Source of the DNA: SIG440 sp045591035
GTDB lineage: Bacteria; Bacillota; Clostridia; Monoglobales; Monoglobaceae
Assembly: GCA_045591035.1 (NCBI GenBank)
Contig: JAZNSG010000022.1
Coordinates: 1 to 48,456, forward strand
DNA: 48,456 nt
Reading direction: 5' to 3'
Each line of letters opens with the position of its first letter. Positions within the stretch are counted from its first letter, which is position 1. The position numbers and the translations under genes are program-made. Under the pieces are notes generated by a model. That model worked only from the letters and a program-made list of their open reading frames with translations. It was not told the origin of the DNA and did no database searches. Below are positions 16,171 through 24,281 of the stretch, in pieces.

Positions 16171-17289
16171 TTAAAAGCGAGACCATCTTGGCAAAATCCA
16201 GTAATAGGGTATCAGTCCTGAATTGTCAAGCACATAAGCAACGATGGTGAATCTTGCAACAGCATAAATCACAACCAGCACACGCGTAGTCCAGATTGTC
16301 CGGCGGGAGGTGAAAACCTTTGGCAGACAAGGGACAAGCCAGATTTCCGAAATTGAATAGTAGTAGGATATACGTTTTGCGTAGGGACTTATAAAGCCCG
16401 ACAAACCCAGGATTACACTTATTACATACATTGTAATAAAAAGAGCGTTACGATTATCTACTTCAATTAGTTGTTTCGATGCAAACAATATTATAATCAT
16501 CACAAAAAGATTCAGATAGAAGTCACGGTTTTTTGCACCGTCGAGTTCTGTATAATTTGAATATCTGTTCAGAATGGCTGTATCTGAGTCTGTGAAAAAA
16601 GAAGATTCCAGGACTTTATCAATATTTATACTAATAAGAAAAATCGCAAACAGTATAACAATCAGGATTAACGGTGGAGTTACCCGACCTTTTTTTGTCC
16701 ACAAAAAGTATATCGGGATGGATATAAGGGCAGACAAATGAAACATTGAAGCCAGTAAGACGCAAAGAATGAACGGTTTGAATCTTTTTTCAAAGACAAA
16801 TGGCAAACTGAACACAACAAGTGAAAGAGCAAGATATTGGCGCATTATATTAAGAGATGTAACAAAGAAGCCAAGGTAGAAAACAAACATTACCAAAGCA
16901 ATGTTTGTTTTGTTGAATTTCAGGGAGACCAAATATACGGGATAGACTGTTAAGAAACCGTATACCAGAAAATAAAGACGAATGTGCTCTGAGTATGTAA
17001 GAAGCTTGGTTAAAAAAAGATGCCCCGATTCATCAAAAAGAGTCCTTGACTCAAACAGTTTATCCCAGTCTGTATCGGTAATCCACCTATACGCACGCAG
17101 ATATTCAATGGTATCTGTGCCACAGCCTCGCCAACCTGCAATAAGAGAAGGTATTGCCAGTCCGACAGAGGTGATTATAAAGGCGAAAAAGGTTCTCCGC
17201 CTTTGATTTTCATTAATAAAGCCGAGAATATATGCTGAGCTACCAAAGGCAAAGATATAAAACAATAGGCTGTTAAATGGTGTAAGCAT
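16171..17289 (-). CDS. EpsG-family polysaccharide polymerase-like membrane protein
   Basis: A 372-residue protein with about ten hydrophobic segments. The conserved EpsG/Wzy-type loop is seen as GWRGCGTDTIEYLRAY and LTKLLTY near the N-terminus, and a tract of basic residues separates later segments (FEKRFKPF). Members polymerise or assemble exopolysaccharide repeat units at the membrane. The ATG at 17289 follows AGGACA. The promoter at 17305-17333 drives it and the nucleotidyltransferase gene. No glycosyltransferases or Wzx flippase lie alongside, so the pathway is incomplete here. Confidence 0.78.
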   Translation of the reverse strand: MLTPFNSLLFYIFAFGSSAYILGFINENQRRRTFFAFIITSVGLAIPSLIAGWRGCGTDTIEYLRAYRWITDTDWDKLFESRTLFDESGHLFLTKLLTYSEHIRLYFLVYGFLTVYPVYLVSLKFNKTNIALVMFVFYLGFFVTSLNIMRQYLALSLVVFSLPFVFEKRFKPFILCVLLASMFHLSALISIPIYFLWTKKGRVTPPLILIVILFAIFLISINIDKVLESSFFTDSDTAILNRYSNYTELDGAKNRDFYLNLFVMIIILFASKQLIEVDNRNALFITMYVISVILGLSGFISPYAKRISYYYSISEIWLVPCLPKVFTSRRTIWTTRVLVVIYAVARFTIVAYVLDNSGLIPYYWILPRWSRF

Positions 17290-17304
17290 AAGAAGCTGTC
17301 CTTT

Positions 17305-17333
17305 CTTATAAATACATTTAATTTGTTACTCAA
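17305..17333 (-). promoter_or_regulatory. Candidate promoter of the EpsG operon
   Basis: On the minus strand TTGAGT, 17 bp, TATAAG. The site lies 16 bp upstream of the start codon, so the leader would be very short. Confidence 0.5.
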
Positions 17334-17372
17334 AAGCCCCCAAAAATTTTCAGGTGTACAAAAATTGGTTAA

Positions 17373-18602
17373 TTATCTTACAGGCGGAGCAAACTGAATT
17401 CGTCCGTTTTCGTAAATCAGCTCAGGTTCACCGGAAATAAGGGGAAGTGCGTATTTTGCAAACTCTTCGGTAAGAGAAAAACCATCCGGAGAAATCATAT
17501 TGTCGGGGACCGGCTTTTCTTTGTTTGCTACCAGGCTGACGGGAATGGGCTCGACAATGATTGAATAGGGAGCCTCCGATGCTCTGGTGAAACTTGCCAT
17601 AATGCCGGTTTGACCGTTTGCGGCAAACTCGGCACCTTTGTAACCGGCTTCAAAGGCTTCGTTTACATCACAAAGAGAAGCTCCTGCCGAATAGCAGCGC
17701 TGAAGGGTGCTGAGCTCAAGTGTTCGGGTTTTCAGTCCAAGACTTGAGGAAATAAGTGTTTCAACAGCCTTTCCTGCGCCACCCAAAGCAGCATGGCCAA
17801 ACTTGTCAGTCTTGGTGCGGCTGCTTGATGTATCTTGCTTTATGTAATTTCCGTCTTTGTCACGTATGCCTTCGGACAACGCTATCATAATACATTTTTT
17901 TTCATGGCTGACCGACTCAAGCCGGGCCAGAAACTTATCAGGGTCAAAGGGCCTTTCGGGGAGACAGATTATGTCTGCGCCGGAAAAACTGTCGTCGTTG
18001 GCAAGTGATGCTGCCGCAGTCAGCCATCCCGCATTTCTGCCCATGGCTTCAAGAATCAAAACAGAATGCATCTCATAAACGGAGGTGTCACAAGCGAGCT
18101 GACGCATACAGTTTGCAACGAACTTGGCAGCAGAGCCGAATCCGGGAGTGTGGTCAGTTATAACAAGGTCGTTATCTATGGTTTTCGGAACACCCACAAC
18201 ATTGAGCTCTTTGCTGTTTTCTTTCGCATAAATGCTCAGTTTGTTTGTGGTATCCATTGAGTCATTTCCGCCTATACAACAAAGGTAGCCGATGTTATAT
18301 TTTTCAAAAACAGAAAAAAGTCGTTCGTAGTATGCATCATCCTCACCAACAGCAGGAAGCTTTTTGCGGCAAGAACCCAGATGTGATGAGGGGGTTTGTT
18401 TCAAGAGTGCAAGAGTCTTTTCATTATTAAAAAATTCAAGGTCAACGATTCTTTCGTTTTCAACACCTTCAATACCACCGATGCTGCCATACACTTTGCC
18501 AAAAGTTTCCGGATGGTCAAAGCCATATTTGATAACCCCTGCCAATGAGGAGTTGATAACAGCGGTAGGTCCGCCGGATTGAAGCACAAGCAAGTTTTTC
18601 AT
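17373..18602 (-). CDS. 6-phosphofructokinase, pyrophosphate-dependent type
   Basis: A 409-residue glycolytic enzyme. The N-terminal loop QSGGPTAVIN, the GGNDSMDT motif and VPKTIDND are visible. The Asp after GGN and the Lys in PKTIDND mark the pyrophosphate-using group (ATP enzymes have Gly in both places), so the reaction with fructose 6-phosphate is probably reversible. The ATG at 18602 is chosen because an ATG four codons earlier abuts the ribosome site (AAAGG). It has its own promoter and no operon partners. No clear terminator found. Confidence 0.9.
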   Translation of the reverse strand: MKNLLVLQSGGPTAVINSSLAGVIKYGFDHPETFGKVYGSIGGIEGVENERIVDLEFFNNEKTLALLKQTPSSHLGSCRKKLPAVGEDDAYYERLFSVFEKYNIGYLCCIGGNDSMDTTNKLSIYAKENSKELNVVGVPKTIDNDLVITDHTPGFGSAAKFVANCMRQLACDTSVYEMHSVLILEAMGRNAGWLTAAASLANDDSFSGADIICLPERPFDPDKFLARLESVSHEKKCIMIALSEGIRDKDGNYIKQDTSSSRTKTDKFGHAALGGAGKAVETLISSSLGLKTRTLELSTLQRCYSAGASLCDVNEAFEAGYKGAEFAANGQTGIMASFTRASEAPYSIIVEPIPVSLVANKEKPVPDNMISPDGFSLTEEFAKYALPLISGEPELIYENGRIQFAPPVR

Positions 18603-18641
18603 TCTATGTATCATCCTTTACGAAAATTCATTCTGTTTTAT

Positions 18642-18670
18642 ATTTTATCATATTTAAAGTTCTTTGTAAA
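18642..18670 (-). promoter_or_regulatory. Promoter of the phosphofructokinase gene
   Basis: On the minus strand TTTACA, 17 bp, TAAAAT. Confidence 0.65.
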
Positions 18671-18705
18671 CATAAATATATTTAAATTTTACTGAAAAGC
18701 AAAAA

Positions 18706-18734
18706 TTGACAGTGCTATGTTTTTGTGGTATACT
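18706..18734 (+). promoter_or_regulatory. Promoter of the SDR gene
   Basis: TTGACA, 17 bp, TATACT, 30 bp before the start codon. Confidence 0.8.
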
Positions 18735-18764
18735 TTGTCACAGCGAAAGAAAGGCGGGAACGAG

Positions 18765-19526
18765 ATGAAAGCGGTTATCACAGGCGCCAGTTCGGGGATT
18801 GGACTGGATATGGCAAAAATCCTTTGTGAAATGGGAGCGGAGGTCTGGCTTGTTGCACGTCGGGAAGGTTTGCTTGAAAAAATAAAAAGTGAAATCGGGG
18901 ATAAGGCACACATACTTCCCCTTGATTTGTCAAATAAGGAAAATTGCATTAAACTTTATGAAACAGTCAAAGACAAAGAAATAGATATTTTTATAAACAA
19001 TGCAGGTTTTGGATTATATGGGGATTTTCCGGAAACGGACCTTGACCGTGAGCTTCAAATGATAGATTTGAACATTTCGGCTCTGCATATCTTAACAAAG
19101 CTGTTCTTGAAGGATTTTAAGAAAAGAAACCGTGGATATATCTTGAACGTTGCGTCTTCTGCGGCGTTTTTGCCCGGCCCGAAAATGTCAGCGTATTATG
19201 CCACAAAGGCGTATGTTGTGAGACTCACGACGGCAATCTTTGAGGAGCTTCGAAGAAAGGGCTGTGATGTTTATGTTGGGGCACTTTGCCCGGGCCCTGT
19301 GGATACAGGCTTCAATGATGTGGCAGGTGTCAGGTTTTCTCTTAAATCCCTGAAGTCAAAGGCGGTAGCACAGTATGCCATAAAGAAGATGTTTAAAAGA
19401 AAACTTATTATTATCCCTGGATTTATGGTCAGGCTTGGAGTATTGGCGCAAAGGTTTGTACCCCTTAAGCTGCTTCTTAAAATATCATACAATATTCAAA
19501 ATGCAAAAAGCTGTGAGAAAAATTAG
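18765..19526 (+). CDS. Short-chain dehydrogenase/reductase family protein
   Basis: A 253-residue NAD(P)-dependent oxidoreductase. The cofactor loop TGASSGIG, the structural NNAG, the catalytic Ser in NVASSAA and the Tyr-x3-Lys pair in YYATK are all present. The ATG at 18765 fits the family's usual N-terminus (MKAVITGASSG). Arg in VARRE suggests NADP preference. The substrate is unknown. It is 75 bp upstream of the preQ1-controlled transporter gene on the same strand. Confidence 0.88.
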   Translation: MKAVITGASSGIGLDMAKILCEMGAEVWLVARREGLLEKIKSEIGDKAHILPLDLSNKENCIKLYETVKDKEIDIFINNAGFGLYGDFPETDLDRELQMIDLNISALHILTKLFLKDFKKRNRGYILNVASSAAFLPGPKMSAYYATKAYVVRLTTAIFEELRRKGCDVYVGALCPGPVDTGFNDVAGVRFSLKSLKSKAVAQYAIKKMFKRKLIIIPGFMVRLGVLAQRFVPLKLLLKISYNIQNAKSCEKN

Positions 19527-19550
19527 GACAATATCCTGATTAAAATATAA

Positions 19551-19594
19551 AGAGTGAGTTCGAAACCATCCTCACTTAAAACAAAACTAAGGAG
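19551..19594 (+). promoter_or_regulatory. preQ1-I riboswitch
   Basis: Hairpin AGTGAG (19553-19558) / CTCACT (19571-19576) with loop TTCGAAACCATC, then an A-rich tail TAAAACAAAACTAAGGAG. The tail contains the ribosome site and can pair back into the loop as an H-type pseudoknot. Together with a QueT gene 8 nt downstream this is the classic translational preQ1 switch. Matched by eye to the family. Confidence 0.85.
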
Positions 19595-19601
19595 AAAAAA
19601 T

Positions 19602-20084
19602 ATGAAAAAAAGAAATTCTATTCGTTTTATGGTTTTGGGAGCAAGTATTGCAGCACTTTATATCGCTTTGACATTTTTGTCAAGTGCCTTGGGACTTTCA
19701 AGCGGCGTGGTACAAGTGCGATTTTCCGAGGCGCTCTGTGTGTTGCCCATTTTTACCCCTGCGGCTGTCCCCGGACTGTTTATAGGGTGCTTTTTGGCAA
19801 ACATACTGACGGGAAGTGTTTTGGTGGATGTTGTTTTCGGAAGCCTTGCCACTTTACTTGGGGCTGTCTTCACCCGGGTTTTACGCAAAAAGAAGCTCTG
19901 GGCGGTTCTGCCCCCGATTTTGTCAAATTCTTTGATTATCCCCTTTGTTCTTAGATTTGCCTATGGAATAGAAGGGGCGCTTTGGTTTTTTATGGTGACG
20001 GTAGGAATTGGCGAAATAATATCCTGCGGTGTTTTGGGGAGTCTTCTTATGTTGGGCTTGGAAAAACGAAGAAATATTTTTTGA
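19602..20084 (+). CDS. queT: QueT family queuosine-precursor ECF transporter substrate-binding subunit
   Basis: A 160-residue membrane protein that binds a queuosine precursor and docks on a shared ECF energising module. Five to six hydrophobic segments are visible. Family signatures are VRFSEALCVLPIFTPAAVPG, FIGCFLANIL and DVVFGSLATLLGA. The ATG at 19602 lies directly behind the ribosome site in the preQ1-I riboswitch, which supports both calls. No other que genes are present here. Confidence 0.92.
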   Translation: MKKRNSIRFMVLGASIAALYIALTFLSSALGLSSGVVQVRFSEALCVLPIFTPAAVPGLFIGCFLANILTGSVLVDVVFGSLATLLGAVFTRVLRKKKLWAVLPPILSNSLIIPFVLRFAYGIEGALWFFMVTVGIGEIISCGVLGSLLMLGLEKRRNIF

Positions 20085-20096
20085 TGAAATGAAAGA

Positions 20097-20125
20097 TTGA
20101 CAATCGAACTTTGCCAATATATAAT
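20097..20125 (+). promoter_or_regulatory. Perfect-consensus promoter ahead of the proB leader
   Basis: TTGACA, 17 bp, TATAAT. The start point would be near 20132, giving a leader of about 250 nt. Confidence 0.8.
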
Positions 20126-20138
20126 AATGAATGTATCT

Positions 20139-20359
20139 TAGGGAAAACCGAAAAATACGGTTTTCCCTATCAAAACTTTGTTTTGACTGAGAAATTGCAA
20201 AGCAATTTCCCGATACTTCATTGAAACAAGGTTCTCGAAAATTCTTTTACAAAAGAATTTTCACGACAGCAAAACCCTTGCTGTCGCGAAATAGCGTATT
20301 TGCGCTATTTCGGCAAAGAACACTCGTTATAATTATTGTTGAGAAAAAGGCTATTCGCC
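20139..20359 (+). repeat. Array of six to seven consecutive hairpins in the proB leader
   Basis: Perfect inverted repeats occur at 20139-20169 (12-bp arms, TAGGGAAAACCG), 20171-20185 (CAAAAC / GTTTTG), 20191-20209 (GAAATTGC / GCAATTTC), 20237-20262 (GAAAATTCTTTT / AAAAGAATTTTC), 20264-20286 (CGACAGCAA / TTGCTGTCG) and 20287-20312 (CGAAATAGCG / CGCTATTTCG). A weaker one lies near 20343-20366. Each stem differs in sequence, so this is not a simple direct repeat. None ends in a clear T-run. No coding sequence is seen in 20085-20384. Confidence 0.8.
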
Positions 20360-20384
20360 GTTTTTCGAAAGGATGTGAACACTT

Positions 20385-21182
20385 GTGGATTATACAAGAT
20401 TTAAAAATCTAAAAAGAATTGTCATAAAGGTGGGGACGTCCTCCCTTACCTATGAGACAGGCAAATTAAATATAAAAAAGATTGAAAATCTGGTTCGTGT
20501 TGTTTCAGATCTCAGAAACCGAGGAATTGAGGTTGTTTTGGTTTCAAGTGGTGCTGTTGGTGCAGGTGTGGGAAAACTGAATTTAACCGAAAAACCGACG
20601 GATATCCGGAACAAACAGGCTCTTGCGGCTATAGGACAAGCGTCTTTGGTTTCTATTTATGACAGATTCTTCTCGGAATATGGTCATTGTACAGCACAGG
20701 TTTTGCTGACAAAGTTTATCCTTGACAGTGCTGAAAGGTATGAAAGCACAAAGAATGCTTTTGAGACAATGTTTGAATATGGAGTTATCCCTGTTGTAAA
20801 CGAAAATGACGTTATTTCGACCTATGAGCTTGAGTTTGGTGACAATGATACCCTTTCTGCCTATATTGCAAAACTGGTTGAGGCAGAGCTTTTGATTATC
20901 CTCTCTGATATTGACGGGCTTCTTGATGCAGACCCCTCAAAAAATCCTGAGGCAAAGCTTGTACCTGTTGTTGAAAGGCTGAGTGACGAAATTTTTTCAC
21001 TTGCAGGTGGTGCAGGAAGCCGCAGGGGTACGGGAGGCATGCTGACCAAGCTTAAAGCTGCGGAAATAGTAGTGCCCGAAGGTATTGATATGATTATTTC
21101 TAATGGTTCGGCACCGGAAAGAATTTATGATATATTTGAGGGTTTGCCGACAGGTACTCTGTTTGTTGGAGCAAACAAGTAA
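20385..21182 (+). CDS. proB: Glutamate 5-kinase
   Basis: A 265-residue amino-acid kinase catalysing the first step of proline synthesis. Motifs are IVIKVGTSSLTYETG, LVSSGAVGAG, PVVNENDVIS and DIDGLLDADP, with the late RRGTGGMLTKLKAA. It is the short form: the C-terminal PUA domain of the Escherichia coli enzyme is absent. It starts at GTG with AAAGGA 11 nt upstream. proA is not adjacent, which is unusual; the gene stands alone behind the hairpin-rich leader. Confidence 0.94.
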   Translation: MDYTRFKNLKRIVIKVGTSSLTYETGKLNIKKIENLVRVVSDLRNRGIEVVLVSSGAVGAGVGKLNLTEKPTDIRNKQALAAIGQASLVSIYDRFFSEYGHCTAQVLLTKFILDSAERYESTKNAFETMFEYGVIPVVNENDVISTYELEFGDNDTLSAYIAKLVEAELLIILSDIDGLLDADPSKNPEAKLVPVVERLSDEIFSLAGGAGSRRGTGGMLTKLKAAEIVVPEGIDMIISNGSAPERIYDIFEGLPTGTLFVGANK

Positions 21183-21244
21183 ATGAGTTGGTGAAATATA
21201 CTAAATCAGTTTTCAAAATTGATAAAGATTTGTCAAAAATAATA

Positions 21245-21273
21245 TTGCTAAAACGGAAAATTTATGATATTAT
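21245..21273 (+). promoter_or_regulatory. Candidate promoter of pckG
   Basis: TTGCTA, 17 bp, TATTAT, about 55 bp before the start codon. Confidence 0.6.
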
Positions 21274-21333
21274 TATACTATCAATAATTAAAATGGCATA
21301 GAATATGCGAAATATCCCCAAGGAGGTATAAAA

Positions 21334-23106
21334 ATGACGAAAAATAAAAAAGTACTGACCTGGCTTGAGGAAATGAAAGCGCTTTGTAAGCCTGAATCTG
21401 TAGTTTGGATTGACGGCTCACAGGCTCAGCTTGATGCACTCCGTGCTGAAGCTGTTTCCACAGGTGAAATGATTGAATTGAATCAAGAAAAGCTTCCCGG
21501 CTGTTACTATCACAGAACAGCTGAAAATGACGTCGCCCGTGTTGAGGACAGAACCTTTATCTGTACTGAAACCGAGGAAGAGGCAGGTCCTATCAATAAC
21601 TGGATGGCGCCCAGCGAGATGTATGCAAAACTGAATGCTCTTTATGATGGCTCAATGAAAGGCAGAACAATGTATGTTATCCCTTATTCTATGGGACCAG
21701 TTGGTTCACCTTTTTCTAAGATTGGTGTTGAACTTACTGACAGCATCTATGTTGTTCTTAATATGGATATTATGACAAGAGTAGGCAAGGATGTTATTGA
21801 CGCTCTTGGCGAGGATGGCGATTTTGTTAAGTGTCTCCACGCAAAGAAGGATGTTAACCCTGACGAGAGATATATTGTTCACTTCCCCCAGGATAACACT
21901 ATTATGTCTGTTAACTCAGCTTATGGCGGAAATGTTCTTCTGGGCAAAAAGTGCTTTGCTCTTCGAATTGCTTCATACCAGGGTATGAAAGAAGGCTGGA
22001 TGGCTGAACACATGCTTATTCTCGGTTTAGAGAATCCTAAGGGCGAGGTTAAGTACATTTGTGCTGCATTCCCATCAGCTTGTGGTAAGACAAATCTTGC
22101 TATGCTCATTCCTCCCAAATTCTTGAAAGAAAAGGGTTACAAGGTATGGACAGTTGGTGACGATATTGCTTGGCTCCGTGTTGGCGAAGACGGCAGACTT
22201 TATGCAATCAATCCTGAGGCTGGTTTCTTTGGCGTTGCTCCCGGAACTTCCGAAAAATCAAACTTCAACGCTCTTGAAGCTACAAAGAAAAATACAATCT
22301 TCACAAATGTTGCTATCAATGAAGAAGATATGACTGTTTGGTGGGAAGGGCTTGACAAGAATCCTCCCGAAAAGGCAATTGAATGGAAGGGTGCAAAGGT
22401 AAATGGCAAGGAATATACCGCTGACGGTAACAAACTTGCTCATCCCAACTCAAGATTTACTGCTCCCGCAGTTAACTGCCCCTGCATTTCTTCTGAATTT
22501 GAGAATCCTCAGGGCGTTCCGATTTCAGCTATCGTGTTTGGCGGTCGTCGTGCAAAGACAGCTCCGCTGGTTTACCAGGCACGTGACTGGGATCATGGCG
22601 TATTTGTTGGTGCTACCATGGCATCCGAGACTACTGCTGCGGCTGCAGGTGCTGTTGGTGTTGTAAGACGTGACCCCATGGCTATGCGTCCTTTCGTTGG
22701 TTACAACATGGCTGATTATTTCCAGCATTGGTATGATATGGGTAAAAAGATTTCAAACCAGCCCAAAATTTTCAATGTAAACTGGTTCAGACTTGATGAC
22801 GAAGGCAACTTTATGTGGCCCGGATTTGGTGACAATATGCGCGTTCTTAACTGGATTTTGGACCGTTGCGATGGCAAGGTTGACGCAGTTGAAACCGAAA
22901 TCGGTTATGTTCCCAACAAGGAAGACCTTCAGCTTGACGGTCTTGACCTGAGCGACGAGGTTGTAACAGAGCTTCTTTCTATTGACAAGGAAGCCTGGAA
23001 AGAGGACCTTGCAAACCAGAGAGAATTCTTTGCTCAGTTTGGTGACAGACTTCCAAAGGAAATCAAAGACAGCATGGATACTCTTGAAAAGAATCTTAAT
23101 AAATAA
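21334..23106 (+). CDS. pckG: Phosphoenolpyruvate carboxykinase (GTP)
   Basis: A 590-residue enzyme interconverting oxaloacetate and PEP. The GTP-type signature FPSACGKTN is present with the reactive Cys at 250, together with VGDDIAWLR (metal site), INPEAGFFGVAPGT and the guanine-side FNVNWFR. The length fits the GTP family; ATP-type enzymes differ in all these motifs. AAGGAGG lies upstream of the ATG. With PPi-PFK and class II aldolase in the window it suits reversible carbon flow in a fermenter. Single-gene unit with its own terminator. Confidence 0.97.
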   Translation: MTKNKKVLTWLEEMKALCKPESVVWIDGSQAQLDALRAEAVSTGEMIELNQEKLPGCYYHRTAENDVARVEDRTFICTETEEEAGPINNWMAPSEMYAKLNALYDGSMKGRTMYVIPYSMGPVGSPFSKIGVELTDSIYVVLNMDIMTRVGKDVIDALGEDGDFVKCLHAKKDVNPDERYIVHFPQDNTIMSVNSAYGGNVLLGKKCFALRIASYQGMKEGWMAEHMLILGLENPKGEVKYICAAFPSACGKTNLAMLIPPKFLKEKGYKVWTVGDDIAWLRVGEDGRLYAINPEAGFFGVAPGTSEKSNFNALEATKKNTIFTNVAINEEDMTVWWEGLDKNPPEKAIEWKGAKVNGKEYTADGNKLAHPNSRFTAPAVNCPCISSEFENPQGVPISAIVFGGRRAKTAPLVYQARDWDHGVFVGATMASETTAAAAGAVGVVRRDPMAMRPFVGYNMADYFQHWYDMGKKISNQPKIFNVNWFRLDDEGNFMWPGFGDNMRVLNWILDRCDGKVDAVETEIGYVPNKEDLQLDGLDLSDEVVTELLSIDKEAWKEDLANQREFFAQFGDRLPKEIKDSMDTLEKNLNK

Positions 23107-23119
23107 GATAAGATGTTTT

Positions 23120-23153
23120 AATCCCCCTTGCGATTTTGCAAGGGGGATTTTTT
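23120..23153 (+). terminator. Terminator of pckG
   Basis: AATCCCCCTTGC / GCAAGGGGGATT followed by six T. Confidence 0.93.
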
Positions 23154-23252
23154 AGTAGCATAACCTTTGGTGAAATGTTAAGCTTTCAGACGGATGAGAA
23201 CCACAGTTTTACATATTCTGCCAAATTTTCTAAAAAAACTTAAAATAAATAC

Positions 23253-23281
23253 TTGACATATATGGAAAAATATGTTAAAAT
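23253..23281 (+). promoter_or_regulatory. Promoter of the tandem AbrB gene
   Basis: TTGACA, 17 bp, TAAAAT, about 90 bp upstream of the start. Confidence 0.75.
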
Positions 23282-23370
23282 AAGCTAGAAAACAACATTA
23301 ACTGCCATTTTATTACCCCGAAAATCAAAAAATGATAATAAGTGCAGTATGTTAAAAAGGAGGAAAAAAC

Positions 23371-23787
23371 ATGAAGTCTACCGGAATTGTTCGACATGTT
23401 GATAAGCTTGACAGAATTGTTATACCAAAGGAATTGTGCAGAAGCTTGGGAATTAACCCTAAGGATCCACTGGAAATTTATGTGGAAAACTCAAGAATAG
23501 TTTTGAAAAAGTATATTGCAAGTCACAGTTTGTCAAACGAAAAAAGCAAAGCAAAAATGGTCAGAAACGTAGACAGCCTTGATCGAATTGTAATACCTAA
23601 AGAAATTTGCAAAACACTTGGAATTAAGCCAAAGGTGTCAATGGAAATATTTGTGGATGACCAAAGTCTTATTTTGGGGAAATACGAACCTGCGTGTATT
23701 TTCTGTGGCGGAATGGAAGGACTTATCTTGTATAAGGGTAAGTTGGTTTGTGCTGAATGTATCCGGAAAATGGGAATGATGATTTAA
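23371..23787 (+). CDS. Regulator with two tandem AbrB/SpoVT domains and a C-terminal zinc ribbon
   Basis: A 138-residue DNA-binding protein. Domain 1 (about 3-48) contains DKLDRIVIPKELCRSLGI; domain 2 (about 62-105) contains DSLDRIVIPKEICKTLGI. The linker is lysine-rich. C109, C112, C127 and C130 form a CxxC...CxxC zinc-ribbon candidate. AbrB-like transition-state regulators in Clostridia usually have one domain plus such a tail, so this protein looks like an internal duplication. Both copies have Asp where the family usually has Gly in LGRIVIP. AAAGGAGG precedes the ATG. Targets are unknown. Confidence 0.88.
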   Translation: MKSTGIVRHVDKLDRIVIPKELCRSLGINPKDPLEIYVENSRIVLKKYIASHSLSNEKSKAKMVRNVDSLDRIVIPKEICKTLGIKPKVSMEIFVDDQSLILGKYEPACIFCGGMEGLILYKGKLVCAECIRKMGMMI

Positions 23788-23814
23788 TTATTCAAACAGG
23801 CATACATATAAAAG

Positions 23815-23861
23815 CAGAGCTGTTTAAAAACATGAAATTGTTTTTAAACAGCTCTGTTTTT
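23815..23861 (+). terminator. Terminator between the AbrB-like gene and ireB
   Basis: Perfect 18-bp arms, CAGAGCTGTTTAAAAACA and its complement, with a 6-nt loop and TTTTT. Near the end of the converging ireB gene, so possibly bidirectional. Confidence 0.92.
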
Positions 23862-23868
23862 GACTATT

Positions 23869-24129
23869 TTAGCGTTCTACATAGAATCTGACAAGCTCTT
23901 CAAGAAGTTCGTCGGTTTCTATTTTCTGGATAAGGCTTCGGGCACCGTTGTGGGCAGTAACATAAGAAGGGTCGCCGGACATAATGTACCCAACAAGTTG
24001 ATTTATGGGATTGTAGCCCTTGTCTTTCAGCGCAGCATGAACCTGAAGAATAACCTCGCCCGGAGACAAGGGTTTTTCTTTTTCTACACTGAATTTCATT
24101 GTTTTTGAAGAACATTTGCCATATTCCAT
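23869..24129 (-). CDS. ireB: IreB family regulatory phosphoprotein (UPF0297)
   Basis: An 86-residue protein. In Enterococcus IreB is phosphorylated on N-terminal threonines by the PASTA kinase IreK and restrains cephalosporin resistance. The family core GYNPINQLVGYIMSGDPSYVT and NGARSLIQKIE is clear, and the N-terminal KTMKFSVEKE offers a Thr at the expected place. GGAGG lies 7 nt before the ATG. In many Bacillota it sits with ruvX and a DUF1292 gene; neither is here. Confidence 0.93.
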   Translation of the reverse strand: MEYGKCSSKTMKFSVEKEKPLSPGEVILQVHAALKDKGYNPINQLVGYIMSGDPSYVTAHNGARSLIQKIETDELLEELVRFYVER

Positions 24130-24208
24130 AAAATAACCTCCAATCCAAAATCCAAGACAATCATTGTTTTAGTGGTATAAGTCACAAAGCTTTGCTTTTT
24201 GTAATTTT

Positions 24209-24237
24209 ATTGTATCACAATATTTGACACTTTACAA
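24209..24237 (-). promoter_or_regulatory. Promoter of ireB
   Basis: On the minus strand TTGTAA, 17 bp, TACAAT, about 80 bp upstream of the start. Confidence 0.65.
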
Positions 24238-24281
24238 GTTAAATTTCTGTAACAAAAATGGGAAAATTCCCGAAATTTGCA

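Noticed and set aside
20139..20359. CRISPR array
   Set aside because: The hairpins differ from each other in sequence and spacing; there is no constant direct repeat and no cas gene.
24255..24275. GGGAATTTTCCC as terminator of the LTA-synthase-like pair
   Set aside because: The stem is only five base pairs with a two-base loop; too weak to call although a short T-run follows on the minus strand.
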